64,000 nucleotides of DNA from Comamonadaceae bacterium (GTDB lineage Bacteria > Pseudomonadota > Gammaproteobacteria > Burkholderiales > Burkholderiaceae_C), in the NCBI GenBank assembly GCA_027488255.1, contig JAIYBZ010000029.1, positions 186,001 to 250,000 on the forward strand, given 5' to 3'. This document shows positions 53,974 through 62,951 of the stretch, one piece after another. How positions within the stretch are numbered: position 1 is the stretch's first letter; the number at the start of each line of letters is the position of its first letter. The notes beneath the pieces were generated by a model, which saw nothing but the letters and a program-made list of their open reading frames with translations, did no database searches and had not been told where the DNA came from. A program made the translations under genes and the position numbers.

Positions 53974-55323
53974 ATGTCCGAGTTGCGCATCATCGCCGGC
54001 CATGCCGGCACCGTGCTGGTGGGGCAACTGGCCGTGATGTCCTTCAGCATTGCCGACACCTTGATCGCCGGACGCTACAGCCCCCAAGCCTTGGCTGTGT
54101 TGTCACTGGCCTCGTCGATTTACATCAGCATTTATGTCGCATTAAACGGCTTGATGCAGGCCTTGCTTCCCGCTTGGGCTGAACTGCACGGCGCTGGCCG
54201 ACATGCCGAGTTGGGCCGCTCGGTCAGGCAAGCGCTTTACATCGCTGCGGTGGCCTCCGTGTTGGGCATCAGCGGTTTGTGGTTTCCAGACATTTGGCTG
54301 TCATGGACAGAAGTACCCGAAGCGCTGTGGCCCGATGTGCGCGCTTACCTGCGCATCTTGGCCTTGGCCTTGGTGCCCTCGCTGATGTTTCGCATGTACA
54401 GCACGCTGAACCAAAGCCTGGGCCTGCCCCGCTTGGTAACCTGGTTGCAGGCCGGGGCCTTGTTGGTGAAGGTGCCTTTGTCGTATGCCCTGACTTTTGG
54501 GGTGGCCGATGTGGCGGGCATGGGGGTGGTGGGCTGCGCGTGGGCCACGCTGGTGGTGAACCTGCTCATGCTGCTGGCCGGCTTGTGGCTGCTGCGCACA
54601 CAAGACATTTATCGGCCCTATGTTTTATGGCGCCGTCTTGAAAAACCCGACTGGCCCGTGATTCGCCGCTTTCTGGCACTGGGTGTGCCTGCAGGTTTGT
54701 CCATCATGGTCGAAGTGACTTCCTTCACCTTGATGGCTTTGTTCATTGCGCGCTTGGGGGCAGTGGCCTTGGCCAGCCACCAAATTGCCGCCAGTTTGGC
54801 GGCGCTGTTGTACATGGTGCCTTTGGCCTTGGGTATTGCCAGCAGTGCGCGCACGGGGTATTGGATTGGGGCGGGTCAAGCGCACAAAGCCCGCCGTGCT
54901 GCGGGTCTGGGCATTGCCTTGGCGATGGGCGCCGCCTGCCTGGGGGCCTCGCTGCTTTTCTGGGGCCGCGAAGGGGTGGCGAAAGCCTTCAGCAACGATG
55001 CGCAAGTGGTGCAAGCGGCCACGCTGTGGTTGACATGGGTGGCGCTGTACCACATGGCGGACGCCGTGCAAGCGGTTTGCGCATTTGTACTGCGCTGCTA
55101 TCGCATCACATTGCGCCCCTTGCTGATCTACACCGCTTTGCTTTGGGGCGTGGGTTTGTATGGCGGATATCGCTGGGCTTACCAAGGCTTGGATGTCTTG
55201 TCATGGCCCATGCGAGCAAGCGTCGACACATTTTGGATCACCAGCACAGTGGCGCTGGCCCTGGTGTCGGTGCTGTTTGCCGCGATGGTGTGGCGCGCCT
55301 CGCGGCCGGCTTCATTGCGTTAA
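53974..55323 (+). CDS. MATE family efflux transporter
   Basis: This 449-residue inner-membrane antiporter of the MatE/NorM group has 12 helices in two six-helix halves. It starts MSELRIIAGHAGTVLVGQLAVMSFSIADTLIAGRYSPQAL, with the conserved Gly/Asp of helix 1 and NQSLGLPRLVTWLQ between helices 4 and 5. The second half has LGVPAGLSIMVEVTSFTLMALFIARLGAVALASHQIA, typical of the family. The substrate, a drug or cationic metabolite, is unknown. It lies three bases behind the ArnT-like gene. Confidence 0.93.
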   Translation: MSELRIIAGHAGTVLVGQLAVMSFSIADTLIAGRYSPQALAVLSLASSIYISIYVALNGLMQALLPAWAELHGAGRHAELGRSVRQALYIAAVASVLGISGLWFPDIWLSWTEVPEALWPDVRAYLRILALALVPSLMFRMYSTLNQSLGLPRLVTWLQAGALLVKVPLSYALTFGVADVAGMGVVGCAWATLVVNLLMLLAGLWLLRTQDIYRPYVLWRRLEKPDWPVIRRFLALGVPAGLSIMVEVTSFTLMALFIARLGAVALASHQIAASLAALLYMVPLALGIASSARTGYWIGAGQAHKARRAAGLGIALAMGAACLGASLLFWGREGVAKAFSNDAQVVQAATLWLTWVALYHMADAVQAVCAFVLRCYRITLRPLLIYTALLWGVGLYGGYRWAYQGLDVLSWPMRASVDTFWITSTVALALVSVLFAAMVWRASRPASLR

Positions 55324-55359
55324 GGTAGCGGCTTTTCTCACTCTCCACCACAGGCCAAC

Positions 55360-55662
55360 ATGATCCTCGAACTCGCCGATATCCGCATCCACCCCGGTCA
55401 GCAAGCCGCCTTTGAAAAAGCCATTGAACTCGGTTTGAACACCGTGGCCAATCGGGCCAAGGGATTTCAAGGCGCCAAAGTCAATCGGGGCATTGAGAAC
55501 CCCGAGCGCTATGTGCTGCAAATCTTCTGGGACACCCTCGAAGACCACACCGTGGGCTTTCGTCAATCGCCCTTGTTCACAGAATGGCGCGCCATTGTGG
55601 GGCCGTTCTTTGCATCGCCCCCGCATGTGGAGCATTTTGAATTGGCGAGCAAGTCGGCCTGA
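55360..55662 (+). CDS. Antibiotic biosynthesis monooxygenase (ABM) family protein
   Basis: This 100-residue ferredoxin-like alpha-beta barrel dimer of the ABM superfamily has MILELADIRIHPGQQAAFEKA, the GFQGAKVNRGIENPERYVLQIFW strand pair and the HTVGFRQSPLFTEWRAIVGPFF helix with a conserved His-x-x-Phe. Members act as cofactor-free monooxygenases or heme-degrading enzymes, but many are uncharacterised, so no reaction is assigned. It begins 36 bases after the MATE gene and ends 30 bases before the convergent marR gene. Confidence 0.85.
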   Translation: MILELADIRIHPGQQAAFEKAIELGLNTVANRAKGFQGAKVNRGIENPERYVLQIFWDTLEDHTVGFRQSPLFTEWRAIVGPFFASPPHVEHFELASKSA

Positions 55663-55692
55663 TTGCCAGCGCAAAGGGCTGGCCATTGGCCC

Positions 55693-56130
55693 TCAAGATT
55701 GCTCGTGACCTGCCACCAACTGGGTCACCAAGCGCATGAAGTGCGCTTGGTCCTGGGGCGAAAGCGGCGCCAATATTTCGGCCTGCACCGCCGAGACTGC
55801 GGCATGCATGCCCTGCAGCGCCTGCAATCCTTTTGGGGTCAGCACCAGCAGTTTGCGACGCCGGTCGGCCTCATCGGCGCGCCGCTCCACCCAACCTTTG
55901 CTTTCCAGCCGCCCAATCACCGAGCCCGACGTGGCCGGATCAAACGCCACATGCTTGGCCAAGGTGATTTGGTCCACACCGGGTTTGTTTTGCAAGGCAT
56001 TCAAGATGGCAAACTGAACAGGGGTGACTTCAGCCGCCGCCAAATGATCATTGAAAATCGCCACTGAGATTTGGTGGGCGCGTCGGATCAAATGTCCCGG
56101 CGCTGCGTTCACTTCAAAGCGGTGGCTCAT
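55693..56130 (-). CDS. MarR family transcriptional regulator
   Basis: This 145-residue winged-helix repressor of the MarR family has the helix-turn-helix VDQITLAKHVAFDPATSGSVIGRLESKGWVERR, with the wing EADRRRKLLVLTPKG that marks the family. N- and C-terminal helices form the dimer. It is divergent from a fumarylpyruvate-hydrolase-like gene and probably controls it together with the TRAP genes, through a TAAG-N4-CTTA site in the intergenic region. Regulators of this subtype often sense aromatic carboxylates; that is an inference from context. Confidence 0.93.
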   Translation of the reverse strand: MSHRFEVNAAPGHLIRRAHQISVAIFNDHLAAAEVTPVQFAILNALQNKPGVDQITLAKHVAFDPATSGSVIGRLESKGWVERRADEADRRRKLLVLTPKGLQALQGMHAAVSAVQAEILAPLSPQDQAHFMRLVTQLVAGHEQS

Positions 56131-56191
56131 GGTTGGGGCGCTCCATCGATGGCAGGGTTAACACCAGTCACGGGGGTGTGACAGGCTCCTA

Positions 56192-56210
56192 TAGTAAGCG
56201 CACTTAGTAA
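56192..56210. promoter_or_regulatory. Candidate MarR operator
   Basis: TAGTAAGCGCACTTAGTAA includes the inverted repeat TAAG-CGCA-CTTA and two direct TAGTAA copies (56192-56197, 56205-56210). It lies midway between the marR start (56130) and the FAH start (56254), overlaps a TATAGT -10-like hexamer (56190-56195), and has the usual size for a MarR dimer site. Confidence 0.5.
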
Positions 56211-56253
56211 AGGGTTGCTGGGCAAGGCGATCCGGTTTTTTTGAAAGTGATTC

Positions 56254-56952
56254 ATGTCTTTTGTATTTCCTCCAGCGCCCCCTGTTTCAGTGCCGGTACT
56301 CGGCCAAGCCGATCGATTTCCGGTGCACCGCATTTACTGCGTGGGACGCAATTACGAAGAACACGCCAAAGAAATGGGCTTCACCGGGCGTGAACCCCCT
56401 TTCTTTTTCTTGAAGCCTACCGACAGCTTGGTGGTGGTGGATGCGGGCGAAACGGGGCACATGCCCTACCCCAGCCTGACGCAAAACCTGCACCACGAGA
56501 TTGAGTTGGTGGTGGCCATTGGCCGCGGCGGGCGCAACATCGCGGCGGCCGATGCCGCCCAACACATTTTTGGCTACGCCGTGGGCTTGGACATGACCCG
56601 GCGCGATTTACAAAACGAGATGAAAAAACAAGGCCGTCCCTGGTGCATTGGCAAAGCCTTTGACCATTCCGCGCCGATCGGGCCCATCACGCCCCTCTCA
56701 CAAGCTGGCAATGTGAACCAAGCTGAAATCAGCCTGCAAGTGAACGGCGCCGATCGCCAACGCAGCAACGTGGCCAAACTGATCTGGAATGTGGCCGAAA
56801 CCATCGAGCACTTGTCGGCCGCCTGGGAACTTCAGCCCGGCGATCTGATTTACACGGGGACACCAGAAGGAGTGGCCGCCGTGGTGGCAGGCGATGTCTT
56901 GGTGGGCCAAGTGGACGGGTTGGCCCCGCTGAACATTCAGATCACAAAATGA
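56254..56952 (+). CDS. Fumarylacetoacetate hydrolase family protein (fumarylpyruvate hydrolase-like)
   Basis: This 232-residue FAH-fold hydrolase has metal ligands in LHHEIELVVAIG (two Glu after the His pair) and YAVGLDMTRRDLQ (Asp). The first metal-independent loop begins with YCVGRNYEEHAKEMG. The overall sequence fits fumarylpyruvate or acylpyruvate hydrolases, which split maleyl/fumarylpyruvate in the gentisate pathway into pyruvate and fumarate. It lies next to a MarR gene and upstream of a TRAP transporter, compatible with aromatic or organic-acid catabolism. The exact substrate is inferred. Confidence 0.85.
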   Translation: MSFVFPPAPPVSVPVLGQADRFPVHRIYCVGRNYEEHAKEMGFTGREPPFFFLKPTDSLVVVDAGETGHMPYPSLTQNLHHEIELVVAIGRGGRNIAAADAAQHIFGYAVGLDMTRRDLQNEMKKQGRPWCIGKAFDHSAPIGPITPLSQAGNVNQAEISLQVNGADRQRSNVAKLIWNVAETIEHLSAAWELQPGDLIYTGTPEGVAAVVAGDVLVGQVDGLAPLNIQITK

Positions 56953-57096
56953 ATAAAAGTGCAAAAATCGATAAAAACTTCGCGTTTACCCTGACTTGAA
57001 TCGATTGAACTTGCAACATAATTCATGTTACTCCCTCAAAACCGACCCGGTGGTTGGTTTACTATTCTTCTTTTACCGACAACAGGAGACATTCAA

Positions 57097-58128
57097 ATGA
57101 CCCCATTTTTCAAAAAATCGGCTTTGGCGCTGGGCCTGATGGCTGCGGGTTTGGGGGTGAAAGCCCAAACCATCACCCTGAAAGTGCACCACTTTTTGAA
57201 TGCCCAAACCATTCAGCACACCACCATGTTGGGCGAGTGGTGCAAAAACATTGCACGCGACTCCAAAGACCGCTTGAAGTGCGAAATTTTCCCGTCCATG
57301 CAACTCGGCGGCACACCCGTGCAGCTGTATGAACAAGCGCGTGACGGCGTGGTCGATGTGGCCTGGACGCTGCAAGCCTACACCCCCAAACTGGCCAAGC
57401 TCGAAGTGTTCGAATTGCCCTTCATGATGACCAACGCTGAAGCCACCAGCCGTGCGGCTTGGGACTTTGCGCAAAAGTACGCGCAAGACGATTTCAAAGA
57501 CGTGAAGATGCTGGCCATCCACGTGCATGGCCCCGGCAACATTTACACCAAGTCCAAAGCCGTCCAAACCATGGCCGACCTGAAGGGCCTGAAAGTGCGC
57601 GCCCCCACACGCCAAGTCAACAAAATGGTGGCGATGATGGGTGCCACTCCTGTGGCGATGCCCGTGCCACAAGTGCCTGAAGCGCTGTCCAAAGGCGTGA
57701 TCGATGGCGCGGTGATTCCTTACGAAGTGGCGCCCAGCCTGAAGGTCAACGAATTGACCAACTTCACGGCCGAAACCGACCGCAGCTACAACGCCCTGTA
57801 CACCACTGTGTTTGTGGTGCCCATGAACAAAGCCAAGTACGACTCTTTGCCCGCCGACTTGAAGGCGGTCATTGACAAAAACTCAGGCCGCGAACTGTCT
57901 GCTTTCATGGGCAAAACCCAAGCCGGCCATGACGTGCCCGGCAAGAAAGTGTTTGAAGCTTCTGCCAACCAGAAAATCAGCATCATTCCCAAAGCTGAAC
58001 TGGAAAAGTGGAAAAAAGCCACGGACGCCCTGGACGATGCTTGGGTGGCCGAGATGACCGGCAAGGGCATGGACGGCAAAGGCATGTTGCAAACCGCCAC
58101 CGACCTGATCAAGCAATACACCAAATAA
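57097..58128 (+). CDS. TRAP transporter solute receptor, DctP family
   Basis: This 343-residue periplasmic binding protein has a signal peptide ending near residue 22 (GLGVKA-QTI). The fold begins 'TITLKVHHFLNAQTIQHTTM' and includes the conserved Arg in LKGLKVRAPTRQVNKMV that grips a ligand carboxylate, then GATPVAMPVPQVPEALSKGVIDGAVIPYEV. AGGAG precedes ATG 57097; an upstream ATG at 57025 is leader. It is the first of three TRAP genes; a terminator hairpin just after it may raise receptor levels over the membrane parts. The ligand is unknown, probably an organic acid. Confidence 0.93.
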   Translation: MTPFFKKSALALGLMAAGLGVKAQTITLKVHHFLNAQTIQHTTMLGEWCKNIARDSKDRLKCEIFPSMQLGGTPVQLYEQARDGVVDVAWTLQAYTPKLAKLEVFELPFMMTNAEATSRAAWDFAQKYAQDDFKDVKMLAIHVHGPGNIYTKSKAVQTMADLKGLKVRAPTRQVNKMVAMMGATPVAMPVPQVPEALSKGVIDGAVIPYEVAPSLKVNELTNFTAETDRSYNALYTTVFVVPMNKAKYDSLPADLKAVIDKNSGRELSAFMGKTQAGHDVPGKKVFEASANQKISIIPKAELEKWKKATDALDDAWVAEMTGKGMDGKGMLQTATDLIKQYTK

Positions 58129-58148
58129 GGTGGGCTTGATATGAGCAA

Positions 58149-58175
58149 AGAGCAGGGCCTCCCCTGCTCTTTTTT
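58149..58175 (+). terminator. Terminator-like hairpin between dctP and dctQ
   Basis: agagcagg (58149-58156) pairs with cctgctct (58163-58170) around six bases, then six T follow. It lies 20 bases past the dctP stop and 70 bases before dctQ, and is likely a partial terminator. Confidence 0.75.
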
Positions 58176-58238
58176 CGGCCGTCTTCCACCAGACGGACCC
58201 TGCTCTGATTGTTTTTTCACCGCACAGCGGATTTCACC

Positions 58239-58730
58239 ATGATGTTTTCTCAACCCCTGGAGCGGCTGGCCCGACTCTGCAGCATTTTGGGCGGCATCGT
58301 CATGACAGCCATCATGCTGATGACGTGCTACAGCCTGATTGGCCGCAACTTTTTCGACTCTGCCCTGATTGGCGACTTTGAGCTCACCGGCGTGGGCGCG
58401 GGGGCGGCCATTGCTTTATTCATGCCGCTCTGCCAACTCAAGCGCGAAAACATCATCGTGGACTTTTTCACCTCGAAATGCAGCGAGTCCACCATTTTCA
58501 AACTCGACCGCTTGGGTGATTTGCTGATGACCGTCATTTTTGCCTTGCTGTCCTGGCGCTGCGGTGCGGCCGCCATCAATGCCAAAGAAACCATGGGCGC
58601 CTCCATGTTGTTGGGCTTTCCCGACTGGATCGTTTTCACCAGCATGTGCATTCCCTTCGGCATCACTGCCGTCATCGCGGCCATGCAGACTGTTTCACAA
58701 GCCACAGCGAAAGACGAGGCCGCAGCATGA
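58239..58730 (+). CDS. TRAP transporter small permease, DctQ family
   Basis: This 163-residue four-helix membrane subunit of a TRAP transporter contains the typical LMTCYSLIGRNFFDSALIGDFELTGVGAGAA segment, with the Arg/Asn of helix 2 and acidic residues that pair with the large subunit. It has LKRENIIVDFFTSK at the middle loop. The start is ATG 58239 or the adjacent ATG 58242; neither changes the fold. Its TGA overlaps the ATG of the large permease gene (ATGA), so the two membrane subunits are translationally coupled. Confidence 0.92.
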   Translation: MMFSQPLERLARLCSILGGIVMTAIMLMTCYSLIGRNFFDSALIGDFELTGVGAGAAIALFMPLCQLKRENIIVDFFTSKCSESTIFKLDRLGDLLMTVIFALLSWRCGAAAINAKETMGASMLLGFPDWIVFTSMCIPFGITAVIAAMQTVSQATAKDEAAA

Positions 58731-60043
58731 CCCCCATCACCCTGGCTTTGTTGATCTTCGGCACCATGATGTTGCTGATGGTCGTGCGTGTGCCGATTGC
58801 GGGCGCGATGTTCTTGGCTGGCTCGGTGGGCTTTGTCTTGCAGTCCGGCGTCTCGCCATTTTTGAACTTCTTGAACAACTTGGCCTTTGCGCGTTTGGCC
58901 AACTACGACCTGTCGGTCATTCCCTTGTTCATCTTGATGGGGCACTTTGCCACCCAAGGGGGCATCAGCAAAGCCTTGTTCCAATTTGCGGCGGCCGTCA
59001 TGGGCCGCTTCAAAGGGGGCTTGGCCATGGGCGCGGTGCTGGCCTGCGGGGCGTTTGGCGCCATTTGCGGCTCTTCGGTGGCCACGGCCGCCACCATCAC
59101 CGGTGTGGCCCTGCCTGAAATGAAGCGCCACGGTTATTCAGGCCGTTTGTCCACCGGCACGCTGGCCGCCGGTGGCACTTTAGGCATCTTGATTCCGCCC
59201 TCGGTGCCCTTGGTGATTTATGCCATCCTCACCGAGCAAAACATCGCCAAGTTGTTTGCCGCCGCCATGTTGCCCGGCCTGATTGCCATGGTGGGCTACA
59301 TGATCGCGATCGCCATTTATGTGCGCTTGGTGCCCGGTCAAGCCCCCGACCAAGAAGACCGTGAACGCCTCACCTTCGAGTCGCTGAAAGGCATCTTGCC
59401 GATTGCCACCATTTTTGTGATTGTGTTTGGTGGCATTTATGCGGGCTTTTTCACACCCACCGAAGGCGCTGCAGTGGGCGCGGCCTCGACCTTTGTGGCG
59501 GCCTTGCTGAAGCGTGAATTGAACTGGGAAAAATTTCTGCATTGCTTCCATGCCACCGCCTTGAGCAGCGCCATGATTTTCCTGATCTTCATGGGGGCCG
59601 ATGTCATGAACGCCTCTTTGGCGCGCACGCAAGTGCCCGGCCAACTGGCCGAATTGGTGGTCTCAATGAATCTGGCGCCCCTGTTGGTGGTGTCGGGCAT
59701 CTTGCTCTTGTATGTGGTGCTGGGTGCGGTGATGGACGAGTTGTCCATGCTCTTGCTCACCATCCCCATCTTTTTCCCCATCATCATGAAGCTCGACTTC
59801 GGCATGACGCCCGAGCACACCGCCATTTGGTTCGGCATCATGGTGCTCATGACCGTGGGCTTTGGCATGTTGGCACCACCGGTGGGGCTGAATGTGTATG
59901 TGGTCAATGGCATGGCGAAAGACGTGCCTTTGAGCGAGAGCTACAAAGGCATCATGCCCTTCTTGATCAGCGACACCCTGCGCACTTTGCTGTTGCTGTT
60001 CTTCCCGGGTATTTCCTTGTTCTTGATCCAATACCTCACCTGA
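58727..60043 (+). CDS. TRAP transporter large permease, DctM family
   Basis: This 438-residue sodium- or proton-coupled membrane subunit of about 12 helices has VRVPIAGAMFLAGSVGF near the N-terminus and 'FGAICGSSVATAATITGVA'. The GGTLGILIPPSVPLVIYAILTEQN hairpin is a hallmark of DctM, and GFFTPTEGAAVGA and MDELSMLLLTIPIFFP occur later. ATG 58727 lies inside the DctQ stop; an in-frame ATG at 58646 is rejected. With DctP and DctQ it makes a complete transporter. A strong terminator follows. Confidence 0.95.
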   Translation: MTPITLALLIFGTMMLLMVVRVPIAGAMFLAGSVGFVLQSGVSPFLNFLNNLAFARLANYDLSVIPLFILMGHFATQGGISKALFQFAAAVMGRFKGGLAMGAVLACGAFGAICGSSVATAATITGVALPEMKRHGYSGRLSTGTLAAGGTLGILIPPSVPLVIYAILTEQNIAKLFAAAMLPGLIAMVGYMIAIAIYVRLVPGQAPDQEDRERLTFESLKGILPIATIFVIVFGGIYAGFFTPTEGAAVGAASTFVAALLKRELNWEKFLHCFHATALSSAMIFLIFMGADVMNASLARTQVPGQLAELVVSMNLAPLLVVSGILLLYVVLGAVMDELSMLLLTIPIFFPIIMKLDFGMTPEHTAIWFGIMVLMTVGFGMLAPPVGLNVYVVNGMAKDVPLSESYKGIMPFLISDTLRTLLLLFFPGISLFLIQYLT

Positions 60044-60071
60044 TGGAACGGGCCTCGGCCACATGACCTGC

Positions 60072-60107
60072 ACGCCTCCAGAGCATTTCTCTCTGGAGGC
60101 GTTTTTT
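60072..60107 (+). terminator. Terminator of the TRAP transporter genes
   Basis: A long stem acgcctccagag (60072-60083) with ctctggaggcgt (60091-60102) around a seven-base loop is followed by six T. Confidence 0.92.
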
Positions 60108-60174
60108 ATGGGCGAAATGGTTAGACTCTGTCGACCTTGTGCCCCATGACCGCCCTTCCCCTCTGAGTTTCGCC

Positions 60175-60723
60175 ATGATGTTTGACCGCACCATTCGACA
60201 TTGCCGACAATGCGGCGCCCCTGTGGACCGCCGACTGCCAGACGACGGCGACACCAAGCTGCGGGCCATCTGCACCGTCTGCCACACCGTGCACTACGAA
60301 AACCCGCTGAATGTGGTGGGCACGGTGCCTTATTGGGGCACCCAAGTGCTTTTGTGCAAGCGCAACATCGAGCCCCGCAAAGGCAAATGGACTTTGCCCG
60401 CAGGCTTTATGGAGTTGGGCGAAACCACCTCAGAGGGCGCCGCCCGCGAAACCACCGAAGAGGCCGGTGCGCAGTTCATCATGGAAGACCTGTTCACCGT
60501 GATGAGCGTGCCCCGGGTCGGGCAAGTTCACCTGTATTACCGGGCCCGACTGACCAGCGACCAATTTGATCCCGGCCATGAAACCATGGAGGCCCGCTTG
60601 TTCAGCGAGGCCGACATCCCTTGGGAAGAATTGGCCTTCAGAACCGTGAAAGAAACGCTGGAGTATTACTTCGCCGACCGACAGGCGGGGCGTTTTGGCA
60701 CCCACGCCTTCGACATCACCTGA
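60175..60723 (+). CDS. Zn-ribbon Nudix hydrolase
   Basis: This protein of about 182 residues has an N-terminal zinc ribbon (CRQCGAPV...CTVCHTVHYENP) and a full Nudix box GFMELGETTSEGAARETTEEAGA, the pyrophosphohydrolase motif with metal-binding glutamates. The layout resembles NudC-like or ADP-ribose-type Nudix enzymes of Burkholderiales, but the substrate cannot be read. The start is ATG 60175 (MMFDRTIRHCRQCG); a GTG at 60139 is less likely. A TAGACT -10-like hexamer lies at 60122-60127. It is not clearly linked to the TRAP genes, being behind a strong terminator. Confidence 0.85.
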   Translation: MMFDRTIRHCRQCGAPVDRRLPDDGDTKLRAICTVCHTVHYENPLNVVGTVPYWGTQVLLCKRNIEPRKGKWTLPAGFMELGETTSEGAARETTEEAGAQFIMEDLFTVMSVPRVGQVHLYYRARLTSDQFDPGHETMEARLFSEADIPWEELAFRTVKETLEYYFADRQAGRFGTHAFDIT

Positions 60724-60817
60724 AGCGCGGGCAAGGCACCCCATTCACCCCCGAGGCTTGAGCTCAAGACAAGCCTGCCGCCCCTGAATCGGCTCGCTTA
60801 TCGGCGAAAATAGCCCC

Positions 60818-62905
60818 ATGGCCATCCCCCAAACCTTCATTCAGGAGTTGTTGTCTCGCATCGACGTGGTCGATGTGGTGGGCAAATACGTGCAACTCAA
60901 GAAAGGGGGCGCCAATTTCATGGGCCTGTGCCCATTCCATGGTGAAAAATCACCCAGCTTCAGCGTCAGCCCCACCAAACAGTTTTTTCACTGCTTTGGT
61001 TGCGGCAAAAATGGCAATGCCATCGGTTTTTTGATGGAGCACGCGGGCATGACTTTCATCGAAGCGGTGAAAGACCTGGCCCAACAAACCGGCATGCAAG
61101 TGCCCGAGGAACAAGTCTCCCCAGAAGACCGGGCCAAAGCCGCCGCGCAAAAAGCCAAGCAAGACAGCCTGAGCGATGTGCTTGAAAAAGCCGGTGAGGC
61201 TTATCGCGAGCAACTCAAAATCACGCCACGCGCCATCGAGTACCTCAAAGGCCGAGGGCTGTCGGGGCAGATTGCCAAGCGTTTTGGGCTCGGTTATGCC
61301 CCTGAGGGTTGGCGCTCGTTGGCCAGTGTGTTTCCCAAATACGACGACCCATTGTTGGTGGAAAGCGGTTTGGTCATCGTCAACGAAGAAGATGAAAAAC
61401 GCTACGACCGATTTCGCGACCGCATCATGTTCCCGATCCGCAACATCAAAGGCGAATGCATCGGTTTTGGTGGTCGGGTCATCGGCAACGGGACGCCCAA
61501 ATACCTGAACTCCCCAGAAACGCCGGTCTTTCACAAAGGCCGCGAGCTGTATGGCTTGTTCGAAGCCCGTGAAGCCTTACACAGTGCGGGCTATGTGCTG
61601 GTGACCGAAGGCTATATGGACGTGGTGGCGCTGGCCCAACTGGGATTTGCCAACGCTGTGGCCACCTTGGGCACGGCCTGTACGCCGGACCATGTGCAAA
61701 AACTGTTTCGCTTCACCGACTCGGTGGTGTTCAGCTTTGACGGCGACAGTGCCGGCCGACGCGCGGCGCGCAAAGCACTCGATGGCGCCTTGCCTTACGC
61801 GACCGATGTGCGCAGCATCAAATTTTTGTTTTTGCCCGCGGAACACGACCCTGACAGTTATGTGCGCGCGTTTGGGCAAGACGCATTTGCCGAGCAAATC
61901 AAACAGGCGATGCCCTTGTCACGCTTTTTGATCGAGGCGGCCAGTGCCGATTGCGACTTGCAAGCCGCCGAAGGTCGCGCGCGCCTGTCCAGCCAAGCCC
62001 GCCCTTTGTGGCAATTGCTGCCCGAAGGGGCGCTCAAACAACAATTGCTCACCGAGTTGGCGCAACTCATTCAGCTGGAAACCGCAGGCCTTGAAAAACT
62101 CTGGCAACAACAGGCAGCGGCAGACTCGCGCTTTGCCCCCCGCGGCGGGTCAGCGTCTGCGGCCGGTTTTTCCCCTGCCCCTGGGGCCGGGCCAGCCTCC
62201 ACAGGGGCGGCGGCAGGATTGAATGCCGCAGTGAGTGCCTTGGGTGAGCGTGCGGGGCGAGAGGCCTCTTACAGTGGGCCTCCGACGTGGGGGAATGACC
62301 CTCTTTATGGCCAAGGGAATGCCACAGCATGGCCACGTAAAACCGGCACTTGGACGCCCAACAGCAAATTTGGCAACAGCCGCTACAAGCGCGATTTGCC
62401 CCCGGTCTACACCGGGCCACGCACCGTGCCCGCCAGTCGGGCGGACCACGCCGCGCGCTTGCTGTTGAGCAACATGGCGCTGTGGGATTCGTTGGCCAGT
62501 GAAGACCATGCCCTGTTGTGCGCCCTGCCCGACCCGCACGGCGCTTTTTTTGCATGGCTTGAATCGCAGTTTCACGACCAAGGGGCCTTGGGATCGACCA
62601 CCTTGCGAGAACTTATGCAGGGACAGTCTTTTGCCGACGAAGCCACACGCTGGATGGCGCAAGACCAATTGATCGCGATCGGTGGCAGTGAAGACGCCAC
62701 GCCCCCCGATCCCCAAGAAGCCCGACAAGAACTGCGCCGTCTGCTCAATGGCCTGATGATTGACCGGCTGAAAGAGCTCGAAACCGAAGCCCTCACACAG
62801 GCCAGCACCGGCCAAGACCCCGAAGCCCAACTCCGCTGGCGCAGCCTGCACGAGCGGCGCAAAGCCCTGATGGCCGCCGCCGCAACCGCTCCAGATCAGT
62901 CCTGA
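60818..62905 (+). CDS. dnaG: DNA primase
   Basis: DnaG makes RNA primers at replication forks. The 695-residue protein has the zinc-binding domain (Cys38, His41, Cys59, Cys62: CPFHGEKSPSFSV...FHCFGCGKNGNA) and the TOPRIM catalytic centre with Glu264 (VLVTEGYMDVV), Asp308 and Asp310 (SFDGDSAGRRAA). A Gly/Ala/Ser/Pro-rich linker over about 438-525 leads to the C-terminal DnaB-interaction domain. The linker is longer than in E. coli. ATG 60818 has no ribosome site and lies six bases after a GAAAAT hexamer, so it may be leaderless. Confidence 0.97.
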   Translation: MAIPQTFIQELLSRIDVVDVVGKYVQLKKGGANFMGLCPFHGEKSPSFSVSPTKQFFHCFGCGKNGNAIGFLMEHAGMTFIEAVKDLAQQTGMQVPEEQVSPEDRAKAAAQKAKQDSLSDVLEKAGEAYREQLKITPRAIEYLKGRGLSGQIAKRFGLGYAPEGWRSLASVFPKYDDPLLVESGLVIVNEEDEKRYDRFRDRIMFPIRNIKGECIGFGGRVIGNGTPKYLNSPETPVFHKGRELYGLFEAREALHSAGYVLVTEGYMDVVALAQLGFANAVATLGTACTPDHVQKLFRFTDSVVFSFDGDSAGRRAARKALDGALPYATDVRSIKFLFLPAEHDPDSYVRAFGQDAFAEQIKQAMPLSRFLIEAASADCDLQAAEGRARLSSQARPLWQLLPEGALKQQLLTELAQLIQLETAGLEKLWQQQAAADSRFAPRGGSASAAGFSPAPGAGPASTGAAAGLNAAVSALGERAGREASYSGPPTWGNDPLYGQGNATAWPRKTGTWTPNSKFGNSRYKRDLPPVYTGPRTVPASRADHAARLLLSNMALWDSLASEDHALLCALPDPHGAFFAWLESQFHDQGALGSTTLRELMQGQSFADEATRWMAQDQLIAIGGSEDATPPDPQEARQELRRLLNGLMIDRLKELETEALTQASTGQDPEAQLRWRSLHERRKALMAAAATAPDQS

Positions 62906-62951
62906 ACCCCGCCGAAACGCCAAAACCCGTGATGGCGGACTGGCCCGAGCT

